A DNA stretch of 64,000 nucleotides from Flectonema sp. DT1601 (GCA_964019425.1 OZ025810.1:558001-622000); one strand, 5' to 3'; shown: positions 39,705-51,008, counted from the stretch's first letter. Translations and numbers: made by a program. Notes: generated by a model from the sequence alone, not told the origin.

Positions 39705-42287
39705 TCACAACGATGCTTCTTGCTGTCGTAGTTGGTTACTTTTCGACATCAGACTCTCTTTTTCACGAAGAAGGGTATTTCCTTGATGATCTATTTCCAT
39801 GCGTCGTTGAGTAATTTTTGATAAAAATTGTTCCATGTTTTGTTCAACGTAGAACATTTTCTCTCGTAGGTGCTGAAGTTGATACTCAGTATCTTCAGGG
39901 GTATGGACGCCACACGATCTAATTTGTTCTTCTTCAGCAACAAGAGTTTGAATGGCAGCATCTCGTTTTTGTTTCATCTCATGTTCATTTGTGTCGATTT
40001 GAAGTGTTGTTTGTTGTGTTTTAAGAAGCTCTTTATCGATCGCTTGAATCCTGCAGTCCAATTGAACCATCTGTTGTACACTCGCTGGTTCCACCGACGG
40101 AGAAGGATTTCTATTACACCGTGCTAGGAATAACTCTTGTTCAAATGACCATCTCTTTTTTGCTTCCCTGGATGTACTTTCTTCTCGGAGTTGTTGTTGT
40201 AATGTGTTGAGTTCAGAGACTTTAGACATGACGTTTTTCTTTGTCGATATCGATTTGTGTTTTAAGGTTTCAAGATCTTCTTTCAACCCACTAGATACTT
40301 CAGAGCTGTGTGTCTCTGCTCTTGATAAACACATCTGACTTGTCTCCAGTTCCATAGTCGCATGAAGGATTCTTTGATCATAAACAGATTTGATTTCCTT
40401 CATCTTTAATATTGCATTTCTGATGTCAGAGTCCATGTCTTCAGCTTTTTCAGTTGCTCTTTCAAGATGCCAACGAAGAGTTCCACACTCGTTAGCGTGT
40501 TGCTCAAGGATATCAAGTTTTAATAAAACAGCTGAAAGTTGATCGCATGCGACAGTTATCGGACTCATGGATTCAGATTGTCCATCGCTGCTTACTAATA
40601 ATTGATTATTCGCCTTCACGTGAGAGTCAAGTACAGAGCTGTGTTTCTCTTGTAGAGCCACTTCCTCAGATCGAAGTGTCTGTAGCTGTGCTTCGAGTGA
40701 AGTTATATCATTTTGAATAGTGTTATTTTGTTCTGAAAGTACCTTAGCAGGAGGTTTTCGTAGTTGTTTTTCAAGGTTTACGAGTTCTCTTTGGAGGGGT
40801 GTTAATTCAACTTCCTGTTGTGATTTCAATTTCGACATCTCGTCCGAATGCATTGCCCGTAGTGTTGCCAATTCCCCAACTCTCCGTTCCTTTTCTAAAG
40901 CAATGGCTTGTGAACGTTCTACAAGTTCTCGAGTTCCATCTCTGATCGTATTGAGTTTTTCCTTTGAATCAATTTGAATAGTTTCTGACGCAGCTATCTG
41001 TTGTCGTAGTGACGATTCAAGTGCGATGGTTTCTTCATTTTTTGATCTTATCTTTTGAATAGATGCCTGTGCTATACCAATATCAGATTCTGCTTTCAAT
41101 GCTTCAGCTTCCATACTCGCAATGACAATATTAGCACATTGTATAACAGTATGAGACTCACCTGTTGATCCAACTTGAATTTCGAGGAGTTCCTCAACAG
41201 AATTATTATCTCGTTGTGAGAACTGAGTGTCTCTCTGAAGACTTGCGATTGCAGATGTTTGTTCTGCTGCTGTTCGTTTTAAATCTTTTATTAATTCAGT
41301 TTTATTAATAACGTGGGACTTTAATTGTTTTAATGACATCGTTTCGTACAAGATTGGTGACTTTGCCTCTGTTGGTGATCGTCTGATTGATCCAGGACTT
41401 AAATTTCTTGGTGGTATTAAGTTATCTAGTGAGGGAGCTTTTTTATGGATGCCAACGCTGCATTCTGGAGCCAGACACCATTCGTTTTCTAGTTTATCAA
41501 ATTTTTGCCATTGTTTAATTTCTTGGGGTTTTGAACCTTCGATTGAGGCTCTGAAAACCAAATCTTGTTTTTGATAAAGTCCCCACCTACCAGTCGCGTC
41601 TGTCTGTAGTAGATAACCGTGTCTTGACACGTACGAGTATTCCATTGAGTTTACGTCGCTTGGTTGAAACTGATACCAACCATCGATACCTGTATTACTT
41701 GATATCCAAAGTCGATGAGGTATTGGTTTCACAGTGGATAATGGTATTATGGTATTGGGTTTTGAGATTGTTCCGTTTAATTGTAAACATCCACTGATGT
41801 TATCAGTTCTCACTACTGGTAGTTCTGAATTGGTTAACGCTATGTATAATGATTTTATTATTGATATTAGAAATTCTGGAGTCCTCGGTTTCATCATTAG
41901 GTCTGGTTGATTAGCAGCTGGGCTCAGACTGAACCCGATCCATTCGTATCCAGTGTTTGATACGATTAGTGATTTTATATTTGTTAAGTGAATTTGACGA
42001 GTTATATTGGCATTCTTATCACAGACACACATTAAAGTTTTACCCACGATCAGAATATCACCTGAGCCGTTGACGTGTTCTTTAACTTCACTGAAATAAT
42101 GCATTGCGGCAAGACCATCATCCCTGACCAGCATCTTCATGAATGGTGCTACCAGAGTTGAATCTAACTTTGTTATGTCTACGTACTTTACTCCTGATAC
42201 TTCATCGCAGCCTATCAACCCAATAGTCGGCATCTTTATAACTTCCATTGAAGACGGTGGAAGTAGTGTCTTTGGAGAGCCTGGCAT
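39705..42287 (-). CDS. PH-like domain plus long coiled-coil protein
   Basis: 860 residues, intronless. An N-terminal PH-like fold spans about residues 55-170 (DILIVGKTLMCVCDKNANI, TRQIHLTNIKSLIVSN), similar in style to PH domains on kinetoplastid coiled-coil proteins. A second small beta region follows (GWYQFQPSD, EYSYVSRHGYLLQTD). From about residue 350 to the end it is almost continuous coiled coil with heptads (LTPLQRELVNLEKQLRKP). It is likely a structural protein of cytoskeleton or flagellum; no catalytic motif is seen. The start follows ACAACAAAG by a few nt; upstream frame is leader. Confidence 0.65.
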   Translation of the reverse strand: MPGSPKTLLPPSSMEVIKMPTIGLIGCDEVSGVKYVDITKLDSTLVAPFMKMLVRDDGLAAMHYFSEVKEHVNGSGDILIVGKTLMCVCDKNANITRQIHLTNIKSLIVSNTGYEWIGFSLSPAANQPDLMMKPRTPEFLISIIKSLYIALTNSELPVVRTDNISGCLQLNGTISKPNTIIPLSTVKPIPHRLWISSNTGIDGWYQFQPSDVNSMEYSYVSRHGYLLQTDATGRWGLYQKQDLVFRASIEGSKPQEIKQWQKFDKLENEWCLAPECSVGIHKKAPSLDNLIPPRNLSPGSIRRSPTEAKSPILYETMSLKQLKSHVINKTELIKDLKRTAAEQTSAIASLQRDTQFSQRDNNSVEELLEIQVGSTGESHTVIQCANIVIASMEAEALKAESDIGIAQASIQKIRSKNEETIALESSLRQQIAASETIQIDSKEKLNTIRDGTRELVERSQAIALEKERRVGELATLRAMHSDEMSKLKSQQEVELTPLQRELVNLEKQLRKPPAKVLSEQNNTIQNDITSLEAQLQTLRSEEVALQEKHSSVLDSHVKANNQLLVSSDGQSESMSPITVACDQLSAVLLKLDILEQHANECGTLRWHLERATEKAEDMDSDIRNAILKMKEIKSVYDQRILHATMELETSQMCLSRAETHSSEVSSGLKEDLETLKHKSISTKKNVMSKVSELNTLQQQLREESTSREAKKRWSFEQELFLARCNRNPSPSVEPASVQQMVQLDCRIQAIDKELLKTQQTTLQIDTNEHEMKQKRDAAIQTLVAEEEQIRSCGVHTPEDTEYQLQHLREKMFYVEQNMEQFLSKITQRRMEIDHQGNTLLREKESLMSKSNQLRQQEASL

Positions 42288-43308
42288 CACCACTTTGTTG
42301 TAAAAAAATAAATATGAATTGATATTTTTAAAATGAAAAAAAGACAAATGTGTGACTTTTAATACTCTCTGTATCACCTGGAGAAGAAGGGAACAAAAGT
42401 AAATCAAAATTTACGACATACAAAAAAAAAAAAGAGATTTTGAATGGTACAGTCGATTGAAATAGAAGTCTTAAATTTTACTTTATGTGAGACCACAGCT
42501 AGAGAACTAAATGGATACAAACAAATCAAAAAAAAAAAAAAAAAAAATAAGATTAACTGTTCGATTTTTGTACGTAAAATACAAATTTATTGAGATACAG
42601 TTGACTAAAGGTAATGTTAGTGTAGGTATACACTCCGCAATTGACGTAAATACTTTACATTATAATAAATGTTTCCAACTTAGCTTCATGCACATCTCTT
42701 TTTCAGTGTTTTCATTCAGTGCAGTACGGAATCGAGTTATTCAATTACGAATTAATCGTGAGCCCTGGGAAACCAAAACCACAGGTAAAAATGCAATACC
42801 CCAATACGGCAGAGTGTAGGTCTCACCTATTAATTACCTGCTTAAATCAACAATTCTTTGAAAAAATTGCTAGTTCGTAGCACACTACTAGCGGAGCACT
42901 CACCTTAAAGGACTTAAGGTAGCGTTGTTCAGAAAGAAAAAAAGGGGGGGGTAACTTGATACTGATGATTAAATATAAAGCAACTTGAAACTGGCGCTAA
43001 AACGAAAATAGGATTCAGCCAGACCTGGTTGCAATATAAGAAAAATCAACAATTGGTATCAATAAAAAAAGGGGTGGAAAAAAAAACTCACAGTTAGTAT
43101 CATTAATTAACAGGTAGATAGCTATATAGTACTCTGATCAACTACAACATGCCACAAATAAATATTATTGAGACGACACAAAAAAACCGACTCTAAATCA
43201 CAAAAGAAGTTGTCCCATACTAAACAATATTTGGTCTTCTGAATGCAAAAACAACAGATTCTTGTGTAGCAATCAAAACAGGCAACGAATATGAGATTTA
43301 AGGATAGC
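42288..43308. other. Intergenic
   Basis: About 1 kb. No coding region supported on either strand; the plus-strand frame at 42511-42819 has no recognisable features. It probably contains the 3' UTR of the next PH-like gene. Confidence 0.4.
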
Positions 43309-45018
43309 TTAGCTACAGATGAATGACATTGGGGTTGTAGGCAGGGAAAGTATTTGATGGTATTCAAGTACGTTACTCTTCTGTGGTGTTACTACTTTTG
43401 ATATTGTCTTACTGGGTGGACTCTTCTCCATAATGACTAGAGGACTGCAAGGTAAAAACATTTCATTACTTTTTTTTTTTCGACTCTGAGAGCAGGTTTG
43501 AGTTCGAACGCTAACAGTCTTTGGAAGTGACGTAGAGACAGAAACAGATTTACTGCAAACAGTTTCTTGAGCAGCCTCACAAGGAGGAGACACTGAACGC
43601 TCATGTCTGATCTTCTCAATGTAAGACCTTGGTGAGTTCTCCAAAACTAAATTATCTGTATCCCATGAGTCTGCGCTGCATGTTTCACTACTGTCTTCAG
43701 GTAATTCTTCACAGATTGGTATTTTAATTATCGAGCTACTCACTACCTTTGGTAAGGCTGATTGAATCTTGTTATCAAAAGTTTTATTAATTACCTTCTC
43801 GTTTATTATTACGCTCTTTGCACGTTTTTCATAAGACTGTTCTCTTTGAGTTCTCATCTCATTATCGACTACAGGTGGTTGCTCTACAGACTGAGGACTG
43901 CTGTCTGCTATAGAAACACAACTTTTAACTGGAGAAATGAACATCGGAGACGTTGGAATGTCACAAAGCTGATTAGATAAATGAAAATCAGTGTCAGAAC
44001 GAGGAGAGGCAGTCCCTACAGAACATTGCAAGCTTTCATAAGTAAGTTGAACATCGTATTCCATGACAGCTAATTTGAAGACCGGAGTTTGTTGAGAAGA
44101 AATCGGAGTGACGGGGGCGGTTGTTTTTTTATTCAAAACATTTTCTGGATTGGCGACTACAACAGACTCGCTGATTTCGTCTCCAGGTAAGCTTTCTATT
44201 GGTGACGGTGGCGGCGACGGTGACGGTGGCGGCGACGGCGACGGTGACGGTGATGGCGATGGCGATGGCGATGGTGAAGGTGGAAGTCGTCGTTCCTCAC
44301 TAAACGAGCATACAGATACTGCCATACTACTCTTGGAGCTCACAACTTCAGAACGTTCACTACTTAGAGAACAATAATCATCCGAATCGACATCCATCTC
44401 AAACAATTCTGAGACAATATGTTTATGCATACAACACATCCCTGGAGTATCACTCAGTATTAAATTAGAAATATAACATTTCCATTGAAAAGATGGTTCA
44501 GAATGACTGATGCTGTTGAGGGATGACGTAGTAGAGCTGCATGATGAGAATTGGTGTGAAGCGTCGTCACTGGAGGTGTCAGAAATATTTATTTGAACTT
44601 CTGCTTTCTTCGTAACGATTCTATTGTGGTTCGCGTCTTGTCTAAGAGATTGGCGAAGTGACTGTAGTATTAGTCCAATGGTTTTTGATTTTGATGATTT
44701 TAGCTGAAGAATTTTAATTTTTTTCTTTTTTTGATTCATGAACTCGATCACAATTTGACCTTTCGCATTTCCTTCCTTTCCACAATACAACTTAGTAATA
44801 TCACCCACACTAAACTGGGCGGCTATCGATGCTTTTTTTTGTTTCTTTCCATCCCACAAGTCAACTCTTTGACTGCTAGATATAACAAGCGGTTTATTCC
44901 TGCGTAATATACCTGGTTCTACCACAAACCCAACAAAGTGTAGTTCATCATCAGTGTACGCACCATGAGGTAAATATTTAAAGACCGTTGAATCGAGACA
45001 ACTATCAAAGGTGTTCAT
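43309..45018 (-). CDS. PH-like domain protein with Ser/Pro-rich disordered body
   Basis: 569 residues. Residues 10-125 look like a PH-like domain (HFVGFVVEPGILRRNKPLV, AQFSVGDITKLYCG, GQIVIEFMNQKKKKIKIL). Residues about 230-265 hold SPSPSPSPSPSP with Pro-rich variants, encoded by a short tandem repeat at about 44204-44280. The rest is Ser/Thr-rich with many S-P sites, consistent with phosphorylation. The ATG lies 2 nt after GCTTTGCAG, so translation starts almost at the splice site. Small exon-like segments upstream (45062-45226) might belong to a longer N-terminus. Confidence 0.6.
   Translation of the reverse strand: MNTFDSCLDSTVFKYLPHGAYTDDELHFVGFVVEPGILRRNKPLVISSSQRVDLWDGKKQKKASIAAQFSVGDITKLYCGKEGNAKGQIVIEFMNQKKKKIKILQLKSSKSKTIGLILQSLRQSLRQDANHNRIVTKKAEVQINISDTSSDDASHQFSSCSSTTSSLNSISHSEPSFQWKCYISNLILSDTPGMCCMHKHIVSELFEMDVDSDDYCSLSSERSEVVSSKSSMAVSVCSFSEERRLPPSPSPSPSPSPSPSPSPPPSPSPPPSPIESLPGDEISESVVVANPENVLNKKTTAPVTPISSQQTPVFKLAVMEYDVQLTYESLQCSVGTASPRSDTDFHLSNQLCDIPTSPMFISPVKSCVSIADSSPQSVEQPPVVDNEMRTQREQSYEKRAKSVIINEKVINKTFDNKIQSALPKVVSSSIIKIPICEELPEDSSETCSADSWDTDNLVLENSPRSYIEKIRHERSVSPPCEAAQETVCSKSVSVSTSLPKTVSVRTQTCSQSRKKKSNEMFLPCSPLVIMEKSPPSKTISKVVTPQKSNVLEYHQILSLPTTPMSFICS
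44204..44280. repeat. GACGGTGGC-type microsatellite coding for Ser-Pro repeats
   Basis: Degenerate 6-nt units (ggcgac, ggtgac, ggcgat) code for alternating Ser and Pro on the minus strand. Confidence 0.8.
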
Positions 45019-45516
45019 ACCTGCAAAGCATTATTGCCAAATTGTAGTGAAAGAAACAAACCTGTGAGAAAGAGATGTCTATATAATTTGGCTGAGGTTG
45101 TACAGAAAAAAAATTCCCATCTTTTTTTTTTTTTTTCGACCTGCTATTAATCATAAAATAATAATAAATGAAAAAAAAAAAAAAGTTACTGTGCATCCTT
45201 CAACGTCTCCAACAAGCAAGTGACAATGACTGGAAAAAGAAACACGTTGCGTTAGTTGGCGTGTGTGTGTAAAGCACCTCAAGTAGGTGAAATTCTAACT
45301 TACAAACAAACAAACAAAAAAACTAAAATAAAAAATAAATAAACAATAATAACCAAGGCACTCACTGATTACCATGCTGAGTAAGGGAGTGTAAGTGTTG
45401 TCTGTTAAATATTATTCGTCAATCAGTATGATCACGAATAATACTTTTGGATGAATCAGTTAAAAACAGAAACAGAAATAGCACCTCAGAGATCATCAGG
45501 ACAATCAATCGAGACG
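45019..45516. other. Intergenic with possible small exons
   Basis: Minus-strand segments 45226-45187 (CHLLVGDVEGCT) and about 45100-45062 (PNYIDISFSQ) are each bounded by acceptor- and donor-like sites. They cannot be joined in frame to the neighbouring start codon without a stop. Unresolved. Confidence 0.3.
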
Positions 45517-46557
45517 CTAAACGATAATACGTTTCCTCTCCTGATCTTGCTTACTGATAAATACGGTGGTAGCCGCTCCGGTAGCACCTCCGGTTGAAGC
45601 TCCTATAGCTGTTCCGGCAGCTGTTGTCGAAGCAGACGTTGCAGCAACAGAATACGAAACAGGAATAGCTGCTGTTACAAAAGGTGAGGCGAGAGCAGCA
45701 GTCGACGCATGAGTCAACGATGATGTTGCTGCTGTAGCAGCGGCATTAGAACCAGAGTTCAGAGCAGCAGCAGCTGTTGCTTCAGCGATATTAGCTCCAA
45801 CAGGAACTGTTGACGCCGTCTTTATTGCGGCGGCATTCGCAGCGAGAGACGCACTTGCTGTGGCGGCATTAGTCGCGTTAGCAGCCGCTACAGATATCGG
45901 AACACCACTACCTGCTGCTACCTGAACATTGTGAATAGCCGCAGACGTTACTATTTTAGTACCACCGAATATCGCGTGTGCTGCTAACCATCCGCCTACA
46001 GCTCCGAGACAAAGACCAACACCTACACCAGCTGCAATGAATGAAATATTTAAGGCAGGTGAGGATTTGGCAGTAGGCTTCTCTGGAGGTTCTGAAGGCA
46101 TAGCCTGCTGAGATATTCCTCTCGTTCGACGTTTAACAGGAGTCTGTTCAGTAGTGTGAAGACTTGGATTATCATGAGATGATATCCCACCTTGTTGATT
46201 ATTATGTAAAGGAATTGACATTATTGGATGGTGTTTACGAATTCTCTGTTCCGGTGGTTTTGCGAATCCCATTCCACCCAACGACTGAGTCGTTACAACT
46301 GTTGCGTCAAGTTGTCCTCTGTTTGAATACTTACTTAGAGATTCTTCTTCCAACTTCTTTAGAGTTTGGTCTCTATTCCTAATCCTTTCTTCATGAACTT
46401 CTATTCTATTTCTAATATCCGTGAGTTGCTCTTCCTCAGCAGATCTTCCTTCCCTCATGATATTCATATTACTATTAACTTGTTTGAGTCCCTCACCAAT
46501 TTTATTCATATCACTTCCTAATACTGTTAGTGATGATGTTTCTGTTGTATTATCCAT
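45517..46557 (-). CDS. Ala-rich single-pass membrane protein
   Basis: 346 residues. Residues 15-75 are a coiled-coil segment (EEEQLTDIRNRIEVHEERI). A hydrophobic Gly/Ala stretch follows at about 170-196 (FIAAGVGVGLCLGAVGGWLA). The last 140 residues are extremely rich in Ala, Ser and Thr with few charges (ANAAAIKTAST, SLTHASTAALASPF), ending RKRIIV. No family recognised. It could be a mucin-like or anchored structural protein. The acceptor CACTCACAG lies 14 nt before ATG. Confidence 0.6.
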   Translation of the reverse strand: MDNTTETSSLTVLGSDMNKIGEGLKQVNSNMNIMREGRSAEEEQLTDIRNRIEVHEERIRNRDQTLKKLEEESLSKYSNRGQLDATVVTTQSLGGMGFAKPPEQRIRKHHPIMSIPLHNNQQGGISSHDNPSLHTTEQTPVKRRTRGISQQAMPSEPPEKPTAKSSPALNISFIAAGVGVGLCLGAVGGWLAAHAIFGGTKIVTSAAIHNVQVAAGSGVPISVAAANATNAATASASLAANAAAIKTASTVPVGANIAEATAAAALNSGSNAAATAATSSLTHASTAALASPFVTAAIPVSYSVAATSASTTAAGTAIGASTGGATGAATTVFISKQDQERKRIIV

Positions 46558-46868
46558 TTTTAATATGTGTACTGTGAGTGTTTAGAAAGTAGATAAGTTG
46601 AGTTTTTTGTGTGGAATATTATTAAGTTTGGGGTGGGGGTGACATCACTAACAACGGACAACGGGATATCAAATTGAAAAAAAAAAAAGAATGAAGGAAA
46701 AAAATAAAAAGAATCGGAAAAACAAAAAGAAAAATAGAAAAATAACCCCAGGAAGAAAAACCTTTAAATAAAATGCACCCGCCAGCCACGCGGCTGCTTA
46801 CTTCAAATCGTACCGACGGTGTGGGAGGGAGGGAAGAAAATGATAAAAAAGATCAACCAACCGTAATC
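46558..46868. other. Intergenic
   Basis: No gene seen; A-rich on the plus strand at 46676-46745. Confidence 0.45.
46572..46590 (-). other. Splice acceptor 14 nt before the Ala-rich protein gene
   Basis: TTTCTAAACACTCACAG on the minus strand ends at the short leader before ATG 46557. Confidence 0.5.
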
Positions 46869-48416
46869 TTACTTCTTCTTGGTGGCGGCAACCTTCTCAG
46901 TGGTCTTGGTAACCTTTCCAAGCATGACAACACCGTTACCTTCCATGATAGCGACACGGGAAAGACCCTCGCAGTTCTTGAACGAGTCAACAACAAGTGG
47001 CTGTTGTGGGGTGAACACAACCTCAGCCATCTCGTTAGCCTTCAGGCAGTGGGGTTCCTCAGCCTTCTTTCCTCCGGTCTCTTTACCCATCTTCCATACC
47101 AACTGGGTCATTCTCACGGCGGATCTTCCGGTACGCACGAAGCATACTGGAGTGTATCCAACCTTCAACTCACCAGGGTGGTCAAGGATCTGAACCTGGG
47201 CAGTGAAGGTTCCGGCCTCCTTCAAGGATCCGTCCTTCTTGTACACCATCACGTCTCCGGTACGAGGCATGTTGTCCTTGTTAAGTCCCTTAACGTTAAG
47301 ACCAACGTTGTCTCCGGCCTTGGCCTCGTCAGTACGCTTGTGGTGCATTTCACAGGTGAAAACCTTTCCAGTGCACGCGTTGGCGGCAGTGTGGGTTGGA
47401 AGGAAGAGAACTTCCTCACCAGGCTTAACAATTCCCTGCTCAACACGTCCAGTGATGACATCACCAACTCCCTTAATCTGTTTTCAGTGTTGTTTTTTGA
47501 TAAATTTCCTTCCTTTTCACTTCTCATCACCTTTGCTATTAACAAAAACGAAATATATTTCCAAGCCTCACGTCTTACAAAGCAAAACAAAATCAAACAA
47601 AACACAAACCTTGTAGACTCCTGAGACAGGCATTCTCATTGGAGCGTCGTTCTTACGCTCAGGCATACGAACCATGTCGTTCAAAGCATCTCTGAGGGTG
47701 TTGATGTGAAGCTTCTCATCAGCTCCGATGAGGACTTCCTGTCCCTTCCACCAGTCCATCTTCACAGACTTCTTCAACAAGTTGTCTCCGATCCATCCTG
47801 AGATTGGGATGACTGGAACAGACTTCTCAACGAAGTCCTTCTTCCATCCAGTCTTGATAAGCATACTCTTCATCTCTTCCTTGATCTCAGTGAATCTCTC
47901 CTCCTTGTACTTGGCGACATCACAGTCCATCTTGTTGATTCCGACGATCAACTGCTTTACTCCCAACAAGTTGATAAGACGAGCGTGTTGACGGGTCTGT
48001 CCCTGGATCTCTCCGGCCTTGTGGTTTCCACGGGCGATGGCACTGACGAAGTTACCGTCAGCTGGAACCATCAGAAGAGCAACATCAGCCTGGGAGGCTC
48101 CAGTGATCATGTTCTTGATGAAATCTCTGTGTCCCGGGGCGTCGATGACGGTGTAGTGCCACTTGTCTGTGAAGAACTCCTTGGTAGTACAGGCGATGGT
48201 CACACCTCTCTCACGCTCCTCCTTCTGACGGTCCATGTAGAACGCGAAGGCGAACGATTGCTTTCCAAGACGCTCGGCCTCGGCCTTCAACTTCTCCATC
48301 TCACGCTCTGGGATTCCACCCAACTCGAAGAGAAGACGTCCGGTGGTGGTCGACTTTCCACTGTCAACGTGACCGCAGATCACGATGGACAAATGGTCCT
48401 TTCCGTCAGTTGCCAT
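46869..48416 (-). CDS. EF1A: Elongation factor EF-1alpha, copy 1
   Basis: Exons 48416-47610 and 47477-46869 (phase 0) give 471 residues. The GTPase motifs are GHVDSGKST, DAPGHRDF and NKMD; domains 2 and 3 follow (TGRVEQGIVKPGEE, FTAQVQILDHPGEL, MAEVVFTPQQPLVVDSF). It delivers aminoacyl-tRNA to the ribosome. The 132-nt intron starts GTTTGTG and ends AACAG. An acceptor (TTTTTTTCAG) lies 21 nt before ATG. The region before and after the gene differs from the other three copies, whose coding sequence is nearly identical. Long plus-strand frames opposite this gene are shadows. Confidence 0.97.
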
Positions 48417-49003
48417 TTTGGTTTTTGAAGATTATTTCTGAAAAAAATATTATTCACACAAACAATAAGAAATATACATTTACCAAACAGCAGGAGAACA
48501 TTAATATTTTAAACGGCACCTGTTAAATATAACACAATAAGCAAGCTGCACCCAACAAGGAAACCATCAAAAAGACTAATCACCAACACGAACTAAGGTG
48601 ACAGCTTTTGTTATAAATTGGGAGGAAGTTAAATATTTTTTCATTTTTTTTTTTTTTTTTTTTCCCCGACTCAAGAAAAAAAAAAACCCACCAGAGTCAT
48701 ACAGGTATCCGGCAAGGTTATTTTTAGTACAAAAGATATTGGTGATGTAATGAGGGTTTCTTTTTCTTACAGGCAGTAATCTATAAAATAAAGTACTACA
48801 GCATTACAAATAAAGAAAATTAGAATTGGGAACTAAATCACAACAGCACCATCACCACCGCATACGATTTATTGGTAGAGAAAGTGCGTGACTACAGTTT
48901 ACAGATCGAAGCTTAGAATAAAAATAAGAATGGCAACGATAATAATACATTAAAGTTACTTGATAACAGATACTCAGAAACTAAAGCAGAAATGTAAGAA
49001 TCA
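48417..49003. other. Intergenic
   Basis: No gene recognised apart from the EF-1alpha leader. A T-run spans about 48645-48663. Confidence 0.45.
48438..48450 (-). other. Splice acceptor 21 nt before EF-1alpha copy 1
   Basis: ATATTTTTTTCAG on the minus strand. The 21-nt leader after it is kept in copies 2 and 3, while the sequence before it differs. A donor-like GTAAATG about 50 nt upstream means a cis-spliced 5' UTR cannot be ruled out. Confidence 0.5.
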
Positions 49004-50503
49004 CTAGAAATCAGAATCTTTAGCATTAAAGTACGCTTGTGCTGAATACCAGTCTTGATTATATTGGTGCTCAAAGTCACCGACCCAATTTCCTAATTGA
49101 CTGTAGTCCCACAACGCGTTTTTATACGCCACGTAGGCAGCCTCGTCGTTATTGAAGTCTTCGAGGTTTTTCAAATGAGCAGTGACTCCAGGAATACTAC
49201 CATGTTCTCTAGCATAGTCAATCCTAGTCACAACTGTTTCAGTTTCAAAATCTGTTGCCGTGGTGTAGGCAACTCCCATGTTCAAAGCTCCAAACGATAC
49301 TAAATTCAACTCAATAGATTCTATCAACCCTGGATTAAGACTGTGCCTGTCGGTACTCATTGCGTTGATAGTTCCATCGTAATCTAACAAGGCAGTGAAT
49401 CTCATGTTTTCTGTTAGAATTGATACCCAAATCTGACCTGAATAGGTTGTAACTCCGACAGGTTTGATTCCTGAACTCAACACGTCGCTGTGCCAAACTA
49501 CATGCGGGTCTGGGTTGTCTGCGGCAGGTTTTCCAGACTTATCAAACTCACGCATCCATGCGATCGTCGCATCGGCACGTCTCTCTCTCCACAATACGAT
49601 GAAACCACCACCAAACCTATCAGGTACTACTTGAGGGGAGTCGTAGTTGGAAGTCGACATCCCTTCTGTGATCTCAAATGGAGTCCCTGGTATTTTCTCT
49701 TCCGTTTCATCGATATACTGGATTATTCCGTTGATTTCCCTGTTGGAACTCACTTCCCAGACCATCACATAAAATCCTTCTCCCGTAAACGATATTTTCG
49801 GCCGGCAATCATCCACTTGCGGGAAAGTGATACGTTCCATTCTCAGCATCGTGAAGGGTTCAGAAACAGCACGCGGGAATTGACTGTCAGGGTCGCTGGG
49901 TTCCAAAGCCGATTTGTATGCAAACCACTGAACAGTTTCTGAATGCGGTGACGTCCACACAGCGGCAACATTTTGCAAGTCTCTTGCTGTACAATCAAAC
50001 GACACTAATTTACCTTCAGTAAGAGGATTATCTATTGTGGAATTCCAAGGGTCGCGGTAACCACAGTATCCACCCTTTACAGTTACATCAAACCTTGGTG
50101 ACCCGTTGACATACATTTCTTTAACTACTACTGTCTGTTGTTGCCAGAAGTCTCCAAGTTGTGAGAATATATGTACACCCTGAGTAGATGATTGAAGAGG
50201 TGGAGAACAAGTACTCAACGTAATTATTGGATACCGTCCTTTACAAATAGTCAGAGGACCATTTACTAACACTGACTTAGTTAGTTGTTGATTAAACATA
50301 TTAATATTTAATGAGAAGTCCCCAGCTTTAGGGTCGTAGCTAACCCAAGTCAGAAAGTAACCACCGCTCAGCTTTTCAAGACGTTGGTTGACTCCAGCGT
50401 AACTTGTGATTCCGTCTGGGTGTAAAAGGAGAGGAGCTGCAATGGCATGTTGCTGCTCATCATATGCAACTGAGATGAGTATCACCAGACTTATGAATAT
50501 CAT
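49004..50503 (-). CDS. Secreted beta-repeat protein, tandem copy A
   Basis: 499 residues from MIFISLVILISVAYD, a signal peptide. The body contains repeats of a G-G-F-x-V-x-W type (SGGYFLTWVSYD, GEGFYVMVWEVSSN, FGGGFIVLWRERR) each followed by a strand, as in secreted beta-propeller or RTX-like repeats. About eight Cys and several N-x-S/T sites fit an extracellular protein. Function unknown. The start follows TCATCAG by 16 nt; the longer in-frame extension (MYFNL) reads through that acceptor. It heads a tandem series of three near-identical genes with a 2.0-kb period, and differs from copy B mostly by amino-acid-changing substitutions in the middle of the gene. Confidence 0.75.
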   Translation of the reverse strand: MIFISLVILISVAYDEQQHAIAAPLLLHPDGITSYAGVNQRLEKLSGGYFLTWVSYDPKAGDFSLNINMFNQQLTKSVLVNGPLTICKGRYPIITLSTCSPPLQSSTQGVHIFSQLGDFWQQQTVVVKEMYVNGSPRFDVTVKGGYCGYRDPWNSTIDNPLTEGKLVSFDCTARDLQNVAAVWTSPHSETVQWFAYKSALEPSDPDSQFPRAVSEPFTMLRMERITFPQVDDCRPKISFTGEGFYVMVWEVSSNREINGIIQYIDETEEKIPGTPFEITEGMSTSNYDSPQVVPDRFGGGFIVLWRERRADATIAWMREFDKSGKPAADNPDPHVVWHSDVLSSGIKPVGVTTYSGQIWVSILTENMRFTALLDYDGTINAMSTDRHSLNPGLIESIELNLVSFGALNMGVAYTTATDFETETVVTRIDYAREHGSIPGVTAHLKNLEDFNNDEAAYVAYKNALWDYSQLGNWVGDFEHQYNQDWYSAQAYFNAKDSDF

Positions 50504-51008
50504 GGTTTGTGTTGTTAAACTGATGAGATTAAAATACATTCAGAAACCACACTTTAACTTTATAACTGCATTGGTCGCTTTATCCCAATCGTATTAATGA
50601 TCTCGTTTAGGGAAAGGTTGACAACCAAGAAAATAAAAGCAAGTTAATAATTTATTCGTTTCGCTTAACTTCAAAAAAAAGAAGGAAATTTTGCAATCAA
50701 GTCCCAACACAAACTTATGGTTCAAGACAGCTTCATTAGGGAAAAGGGGACTTGGGAAATAGAGAGGAAGCGTCTGGACACAAGCAACCATCACTTGAAC
50801 TGAAATACAGCTCAAGAAAAGATCATACCTGCTGAGTGCCGAGGTACAAAAAATAAGAACTAAAAAAAATAATCGTCAAAAAAGCAAATAAATAAATGAA
50901 AAAAACTCACGTTACTGCCACCACCGCATACAATTTTTTTTTAAGGCAGGGAAGTACGTGAGAAGTTTTTCCAACAAGAAAAAGGAAAATAGATATGTGT
51001 AAGAATCA
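50504..51008. other. Tandem-unit spacer A/B
   Basis: Near-identical to 52509-53028 apart from a 15-16 nt indel and a few substitutions. No additional gene. Confidence 0.6.

Noticed and set aside
46773-48428. Long plus-strand open frames opposite EF-1alpha (also at the three other copies)
   Set aside because: They mirror the biased codon use of EF-1alpha, show no domain, and recur only because the gene is duplicated.
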